A stretch of 59,385 nt of DNA, from contig JANXMQ010000082.1 in assembly GCA_025354565.1 (NCBI GenBank), positions 1 through 59,385 of the forward strand. Direction: 5' to 3'. A model generated the notes under the pieces. That model was not told the DNA's origin, searched no databases, and worked only from the letters and a program-made list of their open reading frames with translations. Both the position numbers and the translations under genes were made by a program. This document shows positions 41,030 through 50,401 of the stretch, piece after piece; the first letter of the stretch is position 1, and each line of letters begins with the position of its first letter. The stretch comes from Akkermansiaceae bacterium. GTDB lineage: Bacteria > Verrucomicrobiota > Verrucomicrobiia > Verrucomicrobiales > Akkermansiaceae.

Positions 41030-43156
41030 ATGTCTGCTGCCCGTCCCGCCACCAAACCGCTCGTCATGACGCCCCATGAAGCGCTGCAACGGTATTTCGG
41101 GTTTTCCGGGTTTCTCGAAGGCCAGGAGGAGGTCATTACGGAAATCACCTCGGGCCGCGATGGATTGGTGGTGATGCCCACAGGCGGTGGGAAATCCTTG
41201 TGTTTCCAAATCCCCGCCCTCTGCTTTCCCGGTGTGACGCTGGTCATTTCCCCGCTCATAGCGCTGATGAAAGATCAGGTGGATGCCCTCGTCGCCCGTG
41301 GCATCGCCGCCACAGTTATCAACTCCACCCTCTCCTGGCCCGAGCAGAAGGAGCGGCTCGACGGCATGCGGAGCGGAAAATGGAAACTCGTCTATGTCGC
41401 CCCCGAACGCTTCCGTGCGGAGAGTTTCCTCAATGCGCTAACAGGTATTGAAATCTCGCTCTTCGCCGTGGATGAGGCGCACTGCTTGAGCCAGTGGGGC
41501 CATGATTTCCGCCCAGACTATCTGCGGCTCGGGCGGTCGTTGGAAAAAATCGGACGCCCCCAGTGCGTGGCTCTCACCGCCACCGCGACCCCGATTGTTA
41601 GGGATGACATCACAACAGTGCTGGCCCTGCGCGAACCCTTCGAGCGCGTCAGCGGATTTTCCCGCCCGAATCTATCACTCAACATTTCCGCCGTGGACAA
41701 GACGGCGCAAAAGGATGAGCGCGTGAAGGCGATCGTCGCCGCACACAAGACCGGCATCATCTACTGCGCCACCCGCAAAAAAGTGGATGCCGTGTCCGAA
41801 ACGCTGGCAAGCTGGGGCGTGAAATGCGTGGCCTATCACGGTGGCATGGGCGACCAGGAGCGCGAGCGGGCGCAGGACATTTTCATCACTCGCAAAGCCG
41901 ATGTCGCCGTGGCCACCAATGCGTTCGGTATGGGCATCGACCGTGCGGATGTGAGATTTGTCATTCATTATGAAATCCCCGGCAGCATCGAAGCTTACTA
42001 TCAGGAAGCGGGCCGCGCCGGACGCGATGGAGAAACCGCCGTCTGCGAGCTGCTTTTCAACTACGCCGACACCCGCACCCAAGAGTTTTTCATCGATGGT
42101 GCCAACCCCAGTGCCGCCATCGTCCGTTCGATCTATCAGTATTTCTTGAGCGAGGCCGACAAGGACTACGAGGTTCATCGGACGTTGGAAGAGATCGCCG
42201 AGAACTCCGACGTGAAAAACTCGATGTCTGTCGGCAGCGCCATGGGCATCCTCATCCGCGGCGGATACATCGAGCGCTTCGACATCCCCAAAAAGCGGAT
42301 GCGCGGCACGCGCTTGCTCAAGCCGGACGTGCTCGCCGCCGCTCTCAAGCTCGACGAGGTGGCGATGGAGGAAAAGGACCGCCGCGATCGCGAGAAACTC
42401 AAGGCGATGGTCGAGATGTGCTACGCCCGCGCCTGCCGCCAGCAGTGGATTCTATCCTACTTCGGCGAGGACGAGGCCGGCGTCTGTGGCACCTGCGATG
42501 TCTGCCGCGACGAGGGTTCCGGCGTGGCTCGGCCCCCGACGCCCGAGGAGGAAATCATCGTTCGCAAGGCTCTCAGCGGCGTTGCCCGCATGTCCCGCCG
42601 CACCGCCGCAGGCTGGGAAGCGCGTTTCGGACGTGGCCGCATCGTCCAGATGTTAGCAGGCAGTCGCTCGCAGGAAATTATCAGCGCCAAACTCGATCAA
42701 CTCACCACCTATGGCATCCTCAAGGACAAGGGGGCGGGTTATCTGAACGCTCTCATGCGTTCTCTAGCAGATGCCGGACTCGTCCTAACAGTGGCCGGCG
42801 AATATCCGCTGATGACCCTGACCACGCGTGGCGAGAAGGTCATGCATGGCGAGGGGAAATTCCAACTCGTCTGGCCGGACCCCGAGGCCGGGCGTAAGGA
42901 GGTTGCGCTCAAGGACCACGGCTTCGATGGCCAGCTCTACTCGATGCTCCGCGACATTCGCGAACGCCTCGCCAAGCGCGAGGACGTGGCGGCGTATGTT
43001 ATTTTCAGCAACAAAACACTGGAAGCCTTGGCGCGCTATCAACCGGTCAATGAAGCGGAAGCCCTCCACGTCCCCGGCATAGGTGCGACCAAGGTCCAAC
43101 GCTACGCCAAGCCGTTTCTCGATACGATCCAAGCGTGGAAAAAGTCGCGGCGGTAG
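41030..43156 (+). CDS. recQ: ATP-dependent DNA helicase RecQ
   Basis: This 708-residue 3'-5' helicase works in recombination and fork repair. It has Walker [13 protein letters not shown], the DEAH box [18 protein letters not shown] (with the aromatic-rich loop), TATATP and [10 protein letters not shown] (motif VI). The RQC zinc site is [10 protein letters not shown] followed by CGTCDVC. A winged-helix segment follows, then an HRDC domain at the C-terminus (about 630-705, with [13 protein letters not shown]). The start is the ATG at 41030 (MSAARP); another ATG at 41066 (MTPHEAL) is just before the homology and also possible. It ends 15 bases from the convergent ppk1. Confidence 0.95.
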   Translation: MSAARPATKPLVMTPHEALQRYFGFSGFLEGQEEVITEITSGRDGLVVMPTGGGKSLCFQIPALCFPGVTLVISPLIALMKDQVDALVARGIAATVINSTLSWPEQKERLDGMRSGKWKLVYVAPERFRAESFLNALTGIEISLFAVDEAHCLSQWGHDFRPDYLRLGRSLEKIGRPQCVALTATATPIVRDDITTVLALREPFERVSGFSRPNLSLNISAVDKTAQKDERVKAIVAAHKTGIIYCATRKKVDAVSETLASWGVKCVAYHGGMGDQERERAQDIFITRKADVAVATNAFGMGIDRADVRFVIHYEIPGSIEAYYQEAGRAGRDGETAVCELLFNYADTRTQEFFIDGANPSAAIVRSIYQYFLSEADKDYEVHRTLEEIAENSDVKNSMSVGSAMGILIRGGYIERFDIPKKRMRGTRLLKPDVLAAALKLDEVAMEEKDRRDREKLKAMVEMCYARACRQQWILSYFGEDEAGVCGTCDVCRDEGSGVARPPTPEEEIIVRKALSGVARMSRRTAAGWEARFGRGRIVQMLAGSRSQEIISAKLDQLTTYGILKDKGAGYLNALMRSLADAGLVLTVAGEYPLMTLTTRGEKVMHGEGKFQLVWPDPEAGRKEVALKDHGFDGQLYSMLRDIRERLAKREDVAAYVIFSNKTLEALARYQPVNEAEALHVPGIGATKVQRYAKPFLDTIQAWKKSRR

Positions 43157-43171
43157 CTGTTAGTGAACCGC

Positions 43172-45268
43172 TCACTCCGCTGGCACGTGCGGTTCGAAGG
43201 TCATCGCGCGTTCGTGTTCGCGGGCTTTGGCGGCTTTGCGCGCTTGCTGATAGAAATGGTCCTGCACGCGGAACGCCTTCTGGCCCTTGACGCGGAGAAT
43301 GCGCTGCGAGGTGCCGTCCGGCAGCAGGCGGGAGGCCTGGGTGTTGTCCTGGAAATAGGCTTCGAGGATTCTCACCAACCTGCGTTTGAGTGCGGGTTCC
43401 TCGATGGGGATCATGAGTTCGACGCGCTTTTCAAGATTGCGCGTCATCCAGTCCGCCGAGGCGATGTAAACCTCCGAGTCGCCGCCCTGATGGAAATAGA
43501 ACAGCCGGGCGTGTTCGAGAAAACGGTCGATCACGGAGACGACCTCGATGTTTTTCGAGTGTTTCGGATCGCCGGGTTTCAGGCAGCAGATGCCACGGAT
43601 GTTGAGGCGGATGTCCACGCCAGCCTGCGAGGCGCGGTAGAGGGCGTTGATGATGTCCGGGTCTTGCAACGAGTTCACCTTGCCGATGATGCGGGCGGGG
43701 AGTCCTTGTTTGGCCCGCTCGGCCTCGCCGGCGATGAGGTCTAGCAAGGCGGGCTTCATCGCGGTGGGGGCGGGGACGAGGCGTTGGAAGCGCAGGAGCT
43801 TGGAGCGACCGGTCACGGCGTTGAAGAAGAGCGAGGCGTCATTGCCATATTCCGGCTTGCATGTTAGATATGAGAGATCGGTGTAGAGGCGCGACGTGGT
43901 TTCGTTGTAGTTGCCGGTGCCAAGGTGGACGTAGCGGCGCAGGTGGCCGGACTCGCGACGGACGATCAGGCAGATTTTCGCGTGGGTCTTGAGGTTTTTT
44001 ACGCCATAGACGATCTGGGCACCGGCGCGCTGGAGTTCGTCGGCACGGTCGAGATTGCGGGCCTCGTCGAAGCGGGCCTTGAGCTCGACCAGGGCGGTGA
44101 CGTGCTTGCCGTTTTCCGCGGCCTTGATCAGGGCGTCGATGATCCGGGATTTTCTAGCAGTCCGATAGAGCACCTGTTTGATCGCGATGACGTCCGGGTC
44201 CTCGGCGGCTTCCTCGATCAGGCGGAGCACCGGCTCGAAGGATTCGTAGGGGTGGAACAGCAGGACGTCGTTGGCGGCGATGGTCTCGAACATCGAGGCT
44301 CCCGGAGCGATGGCGGGCGAGTTCTGGGCAGGCCAATCGACATCGCGGAGGTGATCGAAACCGGATAGAAACGCGAGTTCCATGAACGAGGCCAACCCGG
44401 GAGGCCCATCCACGCGATAGATTTCCTGCGGTGATGCGGCGGTGACTTGCTTGATTACGCGGACTAGATCGCGCGGGGCGTCCGAGCGCAGTTCCAAGCG
44501 GACCGTATCGGCGAAGCGGCGGGCAGTTAGAACATCCTCCATTTCCCCGGCGAGATCCACGGCATCCTCGTCCTGGACCACGATGTCGCCATTGCGCGTG
44601 ACCCGGAAGGCGGTGGTGGCGGTGACGGTTTCACCCGGAAAAAGCTGGCCAGCATGGGTGGCGACGAGATCCTCGATGAGCACAAACGCGTGGCCATTGC
44701 CCTCGACCGTGACATTCACGCGGCGGCCGAGAATCTCCGGGATGGGAATGAGCGCGTGGCGGGTGGCCAGCGTTTCCGGGTCCAGCAGGCGGCAGGCGAC
44801 CGTGATCTGAAGTGCGGGAACAATCGGCGGCGCGCCATCGGGATCGACCGCCAGCGGGGTGAGCAGCGGGAAAATCGAATCCTCAAACGCGGCGCCCATT
44901 TGCGCGGCCTGTAGGACCGTGAGCGCGTCCGGTCGCAACGGTTTGATGCCGGCTTTTTCCAAGGCCGGGACGATCGTGTGGACCAGCAGGCTGTATTGGT
45001 CCGCGCTCATCTTGAGGATGCGCTGGCGGAGGGCGGTTAGATTTCGGGCAGGCGTCAGGCCCGAGGCGTCCGGCGTCTTGCGGCCGCTCCGGCGCATGAG
45101 CATCAGGCCACCGATGCGGACTTGGAAAAACTCGTCGAGATTGGACGCGGTGATCGCCAGAAATTTCACCCGCTCCAACAAGGGCAGATCGTCGCGCAGG
45201 GCTTCGTTGAGGACGCGTTGGTTGAACTCCAGCCAGGAGAGTTCGCGGTTGAGGTAGGGGGCGGACAT
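43172..45268 (-). CDS. ppk1: Polyphosphate kinase 1
   Basis: PPK1 makes inorganic polyphosphate from ATP at the inner membrane. This copy has 698 residues and all four domains: N-terminal YLNRELSWLEFNQRVL, head domain, then two phospholipase D-like catalytic halves. The phosphorylated His is in the segment KTHAKICLIVRRESG, and ELKARFDEARNLD and MTRNLEKRVEL complete the site. It lies 37 bases downstream of the ppx-like gene on the same strand, so both are probably on one transcript. Its leader consists almost entirely of a heptamer tandem repeat and has no obvious Shine-Dalgarno sequence. Confidence 0.95.
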   Translation of the reverse strand: MSAPYLNRELSWLEFNQRVLNEALRDDLPLLERVKFLAITASNLDEFFQVRIGGLMLMRRSGRKTPDASGLTPARNLTALRQRILKMSADQYSLLVHTIVPALEKAGIKPLRPDALTVLQAAQMGAAFEDSIFPLLTPLAVDPDGAPPIVPALQITVACRLLDPETLATRHALIPIPEILGRRVNVTVEGNGHAFVLIEDLVATHAGQLFPGETVTATTAFRVTRNGDIVVQDEDAVDLAGEMEDVLTARRFADTVRLELRSDAPRDLVRVIKQVTAASPQEIYRVDGPPGLASFMELAFLSGFDHLRDVDWPAQNSPAIAPGASMFETIAANDVLLFHPYESFEPVLRLIEEAAEDPDVIAIKQVLYRTARKSRIIDALIKAAENGKHVTALVELKARFDEARNLDRADELQRAGAQIVYGVKNLKTHAKICLIVRRESGHLRRYVHLGTGNYNETTSRLYTDLSYLTCKPEYGNDASLFFNAVTGRSKLLRFQRLVPAPTAMKPALLDLIAGEAERAKQGLPARIIGKVNSLQDPDIINALYRASQAGVDIRLNIRGICCLKPGDPKHSKNIEVVSVIDRFLEHARLFYFHQGGDSEVYIASADWMTRNLEKRVELMIPIEEPALKRRLVRILEAYFQDNTQASRLLPDGTSQRILRVKGQKAFRVQDHFYQQARKAAKAREHERAMTFEPHVPAE

Positions 45269-45274
45269 GGCGGG

Positions 45275-45302
45275 GATTTGAGATTTCAGATTTCAGATTT
45301 GA
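45275..45302 (-). repeat. Four tandem heptamers in the ppk1 leader
   Basis: Four copies of GATTTSA (plus strand; S is G or C) fill 28 of the 37 bases between the ppx-like stop and the ppk1 start. On the coding strand the unit is TSAAATC. A copy-number change would alter the spacing ahead of ppk1. Confidence 0.8.
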
Positions 45303-45305
45303 AAT

Positions 45306-46865
45306 TCAGTTATCCTCCTCGATCACGACGGCGAGGCCGAAGACTTGCTCGAAGAGGTCGGCTTTGCTGGCCATGGCGAGGCGCTCGACGGCGGCATCGG
45401 CGAGGCCGGGGAGGCGGATGCGGAGCTTGCCGGACTCGCGGCGGATTTCGAGTTGGGCGACGCGCTGGGCGTGGGTGCGTTCGAGGGCGTCGGCCACGCG
45501 GAGGAGGGCTGCCAATTTGCAGACCCGGATGCGGTCGTCGGTGCTGAGGGCGGCATAGCTCGGGTGATCGAGCCGCGGGCCGGAGTGGCGGTGGTAGCGG
45601 GCGACGAGGGCGACGATGGTGACATCCAGGCGGTCCAGTCCGAAGACTTCCGAGTTTAAAATGAGATACTCCGAGTGCTTGTGGTGGGCGCGCGGGCTGA
45701 CGTAGGTGCCGACCTCGTGCAGGATGGCGGCAACCTGGAGGAGCAGTGCGTCATGCGCTGTTAGCTGATGGAGATCGGTGAGGGCCGCGAAGAAGCGGGT
45801 ACACAAATTTCCGACATGTTCGCCATGGCTGGGGTCCGATTGATAGCGTTCCGCTAGAATCCGGGCGGAGCGCAGGACTTCCTCGGCGAAGGCACCCGTG
45901 AGTTCCTGCGAGACTAACAGATCGTGAAGGAGGCCTTGTTCGTATTCGCTGATGGGGATGTGGACCTCGGCGAGCTTGAGGGTTTCCGCCACGGCGAGAT
46001 TGATTTCAAGCGCGGGGATCAGGGCCTCGGCGGTCTGATAGTCGAGTTGGAAGCGTTTCACCACCTCCACATCGGTCATGTTCGCGGCGTCGGCGGTGAA
46101 CTGGCGCAGGGTTTTGATGGAGCAGACCTGGCTGGATTGGGTGAGGGGGATGGCGACCGATTGGATCTCGTAGCCGATCAATACCAGTCCGTCCACGGTG
46201 ACGTCCGAGAAGTCGAAACAGATCTGGGCGAGATTGCCATAGGCGTGTTCACGGATCACGCGGAGCATGGCCGAACCTTCGGTGTGGGAGCCTTCCACCG
46301 CCTCGCGGGTGCGGTGGGTGCCCATGCGGTAGCTGGTGTAACGGGTGATGAGGCCGTTTTGAAATAACAGCGCACGGGTGTTGCCGGGACCAACGTGGAG
46401 GACCAGCGTGGTGTCCTTGCGCATGGCGGGTAGATTGAGCAGGCGGCGGCGGGTTTTTAGATAGATGAGGCGCGTCATTTCGCCGTCGTCGATGGTGCCG
46501 ATGCGCAGGCCGCAGGCGATGCGGATGCGGTTCATGACGGTCTCGTGATTGGTGGCCTCGCTCAGGATATTGGTGGCCACCGCGCGGGTGATGGAGTGGG
46601 GGTCGAGGCCGAGTTCCGCGAGAGATTTCTGATAGCCCTTGATGATCGAGACTACACGCTCGGTGGTCGAGGCGCTGACCACGCCGTTGCGGAAAATATC
46701 GCGGGCGACGGGTGCTGGCTGTTCGAGGAAATCGACCGGGATGATCGTCCCGTCATCCGCTCGTTCCGCGACGATCATGGAAACCGAACTCGCGCCGATG
46801 TGCAGGGCGGTGAAGAGCTTTTCAGCAACCAGTGGTTTTTTCACGGACTTGCGGGCGTTCGGCAT
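45306..46865 (-). CDS. Ppx/GppA-family protein with degenerate active site and HD-like C-terminus
   Basis: This 519-residue protein starts at the ATG at 46865. It follows the exopolyphosphatase layout: an actin-like N-terminal half and a C-terminal HD-like helical domain (about 350-500, with ILHEVGTYVSPRAHHKHSEYL). Catalytic loops are changed. The family's A-I-D-I-G-S-N-S is ALHIGASSVS (Asp to His), and D-I-G-G-G-S-T-E is HVGPGNTR, which loses Asp and Glu. The loop around the catalytic Glu is partly kept (TIDDGEM). It is directly upstream of ppk1. I infer a polyphosphate-sensing or regulatory role, or a much altered phosphatase. The extra 69 residues of the longer frame overlap the divergent ppk2 gene and are not used. 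Confidence 0.75.
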   Translation of the reverse strand: MPNARKSVKKPLVAEKLFTALHIGASSVSMIVAERADDGTIIPVDFLEQPAPVARDIFRNGVVSASTTERVVSIIKGYQKSLAELGLDPHSITRAVATNILSEATNHETVMNRIRIACGLRIGTIDDGEMTRLIYLKTRRRLLNLPAMRKDTTLVLHVGPGNTRALLFQNGLITRYTSYRMGTHRTREAVEGSHTEGSAMLRVIREHAYGNLAQICFDFSDVTVDGLVLIGYEIQSVAIPLTQSSQVCSIKTLRQFTADAANMTDVEVVKRFQLDYQTAEALIPALEINLAVAETLKLAEVHIPISEYEQGLLHDLLVSQELTGAFAEEVLRSARILAERYQSDPSHGEHVGNLCTRFFAALTDLHQLTAHDALLLQVAAILHEVGTYVSPRAHHKHSEYLILNSEVFGLDRLDVTIVALVARYHRHSGPRLDHPSYAALSTDDRIRVCKLAALLRVADALERTHAQRVAQLEIRRESGKLRIRLPGLADAAVERLAMASKADLFEQVFGLAVVIEEDN

Positions 46866-46976
46866 CGCGCAAGCACAACGCGCAATCGGCTTTCGTTCAA
46901 TCCCCAATGTGTGACAAGGCGCGGTTGTTGGCGGATGGGGCTTGTCATGCGGGTGGCGGCCCGCGATAAGAGGCTC

Positions 46977-47801
46977 ATGCCAGTCAATGGAGCGTTGGAA
47001 CGATATTGGGTAAAGCCTGGTGCCAAAGTGGACATGGGGAAAATCGACAGCGGCGAGAAGACCCTGTACCAAGGCGCGAAGGATGAATTCGAGATGCAGT
47101 TCGATGTTTTACAGGAGCAACTCCAGGACTTGCAGAAACGGCTCTACGCGCAGAACAAGCACCGCGTTTTGGTGGTGATGCAGGCGATGGACACCGGCGG
47201 TAAGGACGGCTGCATCAAGCACGTTTTCTCGCACATCGACCCACAGGGCATCCACGTCCGGTCTTTCAAGAAACCCAGCGAGGAGGAACTCGCCCATGAT
47301 TTCCTATGGCGGGTGCATTCCAAGGTGCCGTCCACCGGGCAACTGGTTATTTTCAATCGCAGCCATTACGAGGACATCATCGCCGTTAGGGTGAAGAAGA
47401 TATTTCCCGAAGAGGTCTGGAAACGCCGGCAGCGGCACGTCGTCGAGTTCGAGCGGATGCTGGCGGAAGAAGGCACGACGATTGTGAAAATTTTCCTGCA
47501 CATTTCCAAAGATGAGCAGAAGCGGCGGCTGGAATCTCGATTGGAAAATCCTGAGAAACATTGGAAAATCAACCCGGACGACCTCGTGGATCGCGCCCGT
47601 TGGAGTGAGTTCATGACCGCTTACGAGGAGGTGATCGGCAAGACCTCCACCGAACATGCGCCGTGGTATATCGTGCCCGCCGACCGCAAGTGGTATCGGA
47701 ATCTCTGTGTCGCCCGGATCATGTTAGACACGCTGAAAAAGCTGAAAATGGAATTTCCGCCGATCCACTGGGATCCGAAAACGATCAGGATCGAGGACTG
47801 A
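46977..47801 (+). CDS. PPK2-family polyphosphate:nucleotide phosphotransferase
   Basis: This 274-residue kinase-fold enzyme transfers phosphate between polyphosphate and AMP, ADP or GDP. The P-loop is QAMDTGGKDG (Walker A), followed by HVFSHIDPQGIHVRSFKKP, the Walker B-type segment FNRSHYEDIIAVRV and a lid with RQRHVVEFERML. It is a single-domain PPK2. It is divergent from the ppx-like gene, with only 111 bases between starts, so regulation may be shared. The ATG at 46977 is the best start, with ATGs at 46947 and 46935 as alternatives. Confidence 0.9.
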   Translation: MPVNGALERYWVKPGAKVDMGKIDSGEKTLYQGAKDEFEMQFDVLQEQLQDLQKRLYAQNKHRVLVVMQAMDTGGKDGCIKHVFSHIDPQGIHVRSFKKPSEEELAHDFLWRVHSKVPSTGQLVIFNRSHYEDIIAVRVKKIFPEEVWKRRQRHVVEFERMLAEEGTTIVKIFLHISKDEQKRRLESRLENPEKHWKINPDDLVDRARWSEFMTAYEEVIGKTSTEHAPWYIVPADRKWYRNLCVARIMLDTLKKLKMEFPPIHWDPKTIRIED

Positions 47802-47844
47802 GCTTTAGACTGGAAATTCGCCGCTCCGCACGCATGGTCCGCGC

Positions 47845-48864
47845 ATGGGGATGACGCGCTTTCAAAAACTGGCCGCTGCGGCCTTGGTTTCCGTGCTCTG
47901 CCTGATGTTCGTAGGGGCCATCGTGCGGGTGACCGGGGCGGGGATGGGTTGCCCGGATTGGCCGACGTGCTGGGGTTGTCTTATTCCGCCGACCCACGTC
48001 GAGCAGGTGGATTTCGCCAAACTGCCGATTGAGAAATTCCGCCAGAAGGCGACGCGGATGGGTCGTGATCCGGCTACGATCACCGTCGAGAGCTTGCGTC
48101 AGGAATTCAACCCACGCCACGTCTGGACCGAGTTTCTCAACCGCATGGCCAGCATGCCGGTTGCGATTTTTTCGCTGGCCACCTTCATCGCCGCTTTCTG
48201 GCAGCGCGAAAAGCGGCCGCTCGTCTTCTGGCTGGCCTTTGCGGCGGTCGTCACCGTGATGGTGAACGCATGGATGGGCGCGCGACTGGTTTATAGCAAT
48301 CTAGCATCCAGCAATATCACGCTTCATCTCGCGCTGGCGATGAGTCTGTTAGGTATGTTGGTGTATTGCGCTTGGCGGGGGACTGACCACCCGTGGCGAA
48401 TCGGCATGGCACCCGCGCCGCTGGCGAAACTGCGATTGATTGTGACCCTGCTGTTAGTCGGGGTCGTGGCGGAGGGCATTCTCGGTTCGCAAGTGCGGGA
48501 AATGACCGACGAACTCGCAAAATCCCACGCCAACACCGCCCGCGCAACATGGGCGAACGAGCTGGAGGGATCATGGAAATACCTCGTCCACCGCAGTTTC
48601 TCATGGGCGGTGTTAGGACTCACTGTTTGGTCTTGGATCATGACCAAACGCCACCGGGCGGGAGGCATTGGCAAGGTCGAGCGGGTCGTGTTGGGAATCG
48701 TGCTGGCGCAAATGGTGTTAGGCATCGTGATGGCGCAGATCCACATTTATTCGTGGGTGCAGGTGCTGCACGTTGGTCTCGCTGCGATCCTGCTGACCTT
48801 CGTTTGGTTGTGGTGCTTCGGGCTATCGCCAGTAGGGAAAACCTCGTCGGTGAAAATTTTGTAA
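47845..48864 (+). CDS. ctaA: Heme A synthase (CtaA/COX15)
   Basis: This 339-residue inner-membrane protein with eight predicted helices oxidises the C8 methyl of heme O to make heme A for cytochrome aa3 oxidases. It has VGAIVRVTGAGMGCPDWPTCWG near the N-terminus: the R-x-T-x-S/A-G-x-x-M-x-C-P-D-W-P signature. Heme-ligand histidines are visible in the helices (SNITLHLALAM, YLVHRSFSWA, QVLHVGLAAI). It begins ATGGGGATG, so the start could be 47845 or 47851. No ctaB or oxidase subunit follows in this window. It lies 43 bases after ppk2. Confidence 0.9.
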   Translation: MGMTRFQKLAAAALVSVLCLMFVGAIVRVTGAGMGCPDWPTCWGCLIPPTHVEQVDFAKLPIEKFRQKATRMGRDPATITVESLRQEFNPRHVWTEFLNRMASMPVAIFSLATFIAAFWQREKRPLVFWLAFAAVVTVMVNAWMGARLVYSNLASSNITLHLALAMSLLGMLVYCAWRGTDHPWRIGMAPAPLAKLRLIVTLLLVGVVAEGILGSQVREMTDELAKSHANTARATWANELEGSWKYLVHRSFSWAVLGLTVWSWIMTKRHRAGGIGKVERVVLGIVLAQMVLGIVMAQIHIYSWVQVLHVGLAAILLTFVWLWCFGLSPVGKTSSVKIL

Positions 48865-48946
48865 CCGCGATGCCGTCGCTGTCATTTCCTTATGCAGAGG
48901 CGAGTCACCCGATTCGCTGAAACATAGAATCCAACCAATTACAAAA

Positions 48947-49444
48947 ATGAAAAAGTTCCTGCTCATCGCCTCAGCCGCCACGGCGGTCGCCTTCGCTGCC
49001 ACCATCCACGCCGCCCCATCGCCCGCTGGCGCTGCCGGTGACGGGCACACTAACCTCCGCAGCGGCATCCGCTCGCTGATGTCCAACATCGCCAACGAAC
49101 TGGCCACCCTGCGTGAAAAAGCCCCGCTCAGTGATGCGCAAAAATCCGAAATGAAAGGCGTCATGATATCGCACAAGTCAGAAATCGTTGCCCAGTTCCA
49201 AAAAGGCAAGGATGCCCGCCGCGCGATGATGGATGCCGTCGAGCAGAAAGGCCCGGCCTCTGCCGAAGCGCTCAAAGCAGCAGATGCCGTTGCCGACAGC
49301 GCCCGCAGCCGGGCCTTGCTGACTGGCAAGATCATGGCGGAAATCGGCCCAATGCTTACGCCCGAGCAAAAGACGCTCGCCAAAGCTGCCCGCGAGCGGA
49401 TTGAAGATGCGGTCGATCAGCGACTCTCAGACTTCGCGAAATAA
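48947..49444 (+). CDS. Periplasmic Spy/CpxP-like helical protein
   Basis: This 165-residue protein has a signal peptide (about 1-22, ending IHAAP). The mature protein is a charged, all-helical chain with ATLREKAPLSDAQKSEMKGVM and MLTPEQKTLAKAARERIED, matching the L-T-x-x-Q repeat pattern of Spy/CpxP-type periplasmic chaperones. It has no cysteine. It lies 71 bases before the ECF sigma gene, on the same strand. I infer an envelope-stress or metal-stress protein under that sigma factor. Confidence 0.6.
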   Translation: MKKFLLIASAATAVAFAATIHAAPSPAGAAGDGHTNLRSGIRSLMSNIANELATLREKAPLSDAQKSEMKGVMISHKSEIVAQFQKGKDARRAMMDAVEQKGPASAEALKAADAVADSARSRALLTGKIMAEIGPMLTPEQKTLAKAARERIEDAVDQRLSDFAK

Positions 49445-49515
49445 GCACGCCATGTTAGAATGATGCCGGGGTGTCACATCGCCCCGGTATTTCCTGCAAT
49501 ATTTTCCAAGTCCCG

Positions 49516-50088
49516 ATGCCTGCCCCGCCTACGCCTGATCCGCCACCCGATGAGGATCTGCCGCTCGTGCAAGCCAGCCAAGCGGGCGATCTGGATGCCT
49601 TCGACCGCCTTGTGATGAAACACCAACCCGCCATCGCCGCCGTGCTTTTCCGCTTCTCCGGACAACCGGCGGACCTTGAGGACATGACGCAGGAAACCTT
49701 CATCCGCGCTTGGCGGGCCCTGGCCCAATGGCAGCCGCGAAAGCCCTTCAGCCACTGGTTGAAACGCATCGCTGTGAACGTGGCCAGAGAGTTCTGCCGG
49801 AAAAACCAACGCAGTCCGCTGTCCCGCCTAGCAGCTAACAGCCCTGAATTGCTCAACACGATTCCCGGCGAAACAACCACTCCCGCCACCGACGAGGCCC
49901 GCCACATTCTCTCCCATCTACCACCCGACCAACGCACCTTGCTCACCCTGCTCTATTTGGAACAAATGCCGCTATCAGAAATCGCCGGACACCTCGGCAT
50001 CGGCTTGGCCAATGCCAAAATCAAAGCCTTCCGCGCCCGCAACCAACTCCGCTCCATCCTCAAATCCCATGGCCACACCGAACTCTGA
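49516..50088 (+). CDS. ECF-family RNA polymerase sigma factor
   Basis: This 190-residue sigma-70 family protein has only regions 2 and 4. Region 2 includes DLEDMTQETFIRAWRAL and the -10 recognition segment FSHWLKRIAVNVAREF (about 50-100). Region 4 includes LPPDQRTLLTLLYLEQMPLS, then EIAGHLGIGLANAKIKAFRAR (helix-turn-helix, about 140-180). The proline-rich first 15 residues are nonconserved. The next gene starts inside its end (20-base overlap), which marks a coupled anti-sigma factor. The ATG at 49516 is preferred over 49471, which adds residues without homology. Confidence 0.9.
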   Translation: MPAPPTPDPPPDEDLPLVQASQAGDLDAFDRLVMKHQPAIAAVLFRFSGQPADLEDMTQETFIRAWRALAQWQPRKPFSHWLKRIAVNVAREFCRKNQRSPLSRLAANSPELLNTIPGETTTPATDEARHILSHLPPDQRTLLTLLYLEQMPLSEIAGHLGIGLANAKIKAFRARNQLRSILKSHGHTEL

Positions 50089-50386
50089 CAAATCCTGGCA
50101 AGCGCTCGCCGCCCAAGCCGCCGACGAAGCACCACCGTCAGGCATCGACGTGGTTTTTTCCGTCCGCAGACAGATCGAAGCCGAGCTCGCCGGGCAAAAA
50201 AATCAGTCGTCAACTGCGCCCCGGGCCTTGGATGAAATCGCCACCCTCATGCGCGGCCTTTGGGGAACTCCAGCCCTCGGCGCGGCGGCGGTGGCCACGT
50301 TGTTGCTAGGCTGGCAGCTCGCACCCGCCGTGCGTGAGGTCGCCATCGCCCTCGAATTTCAAAGCCAGCTTCTCATCGGACTCTAA
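50069..50386 (+). CDS. Single-helix membrane protein, probable anti-sigma factor
   Basis: This 105-residue protein overlaps the sigma gene by 20 bases in another frame. A helical cytoplasmic segment (about 1-65) precedes one membrane helix at about 70-86 (LGAAAVATLLLGWQLAPAV), with a short periplasmic tail. It has no zinc-binding H-x3-C-x2-C motif, so it is not a ZAS-type anti-sigma. The position directly between an ECF sigma and a Spy/CnrX-like membrane protein resembles the CnrY/NccY type of anti-sigma in metal-response systems. The call rests on context and topology. Confidence 0.5.
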   Translation: MATPNSDKSWQALAAQAADEAPPSGIDVVFSVRRQIEAELAGQKNQSSTAPRALDEIATLMRGLWGTPALGAAAVATLLLGWQLAPAVREVAIALEFQSQLLIGL

Positions 50387-50401
50387 CCAAGCCATTGCAA
50401 T

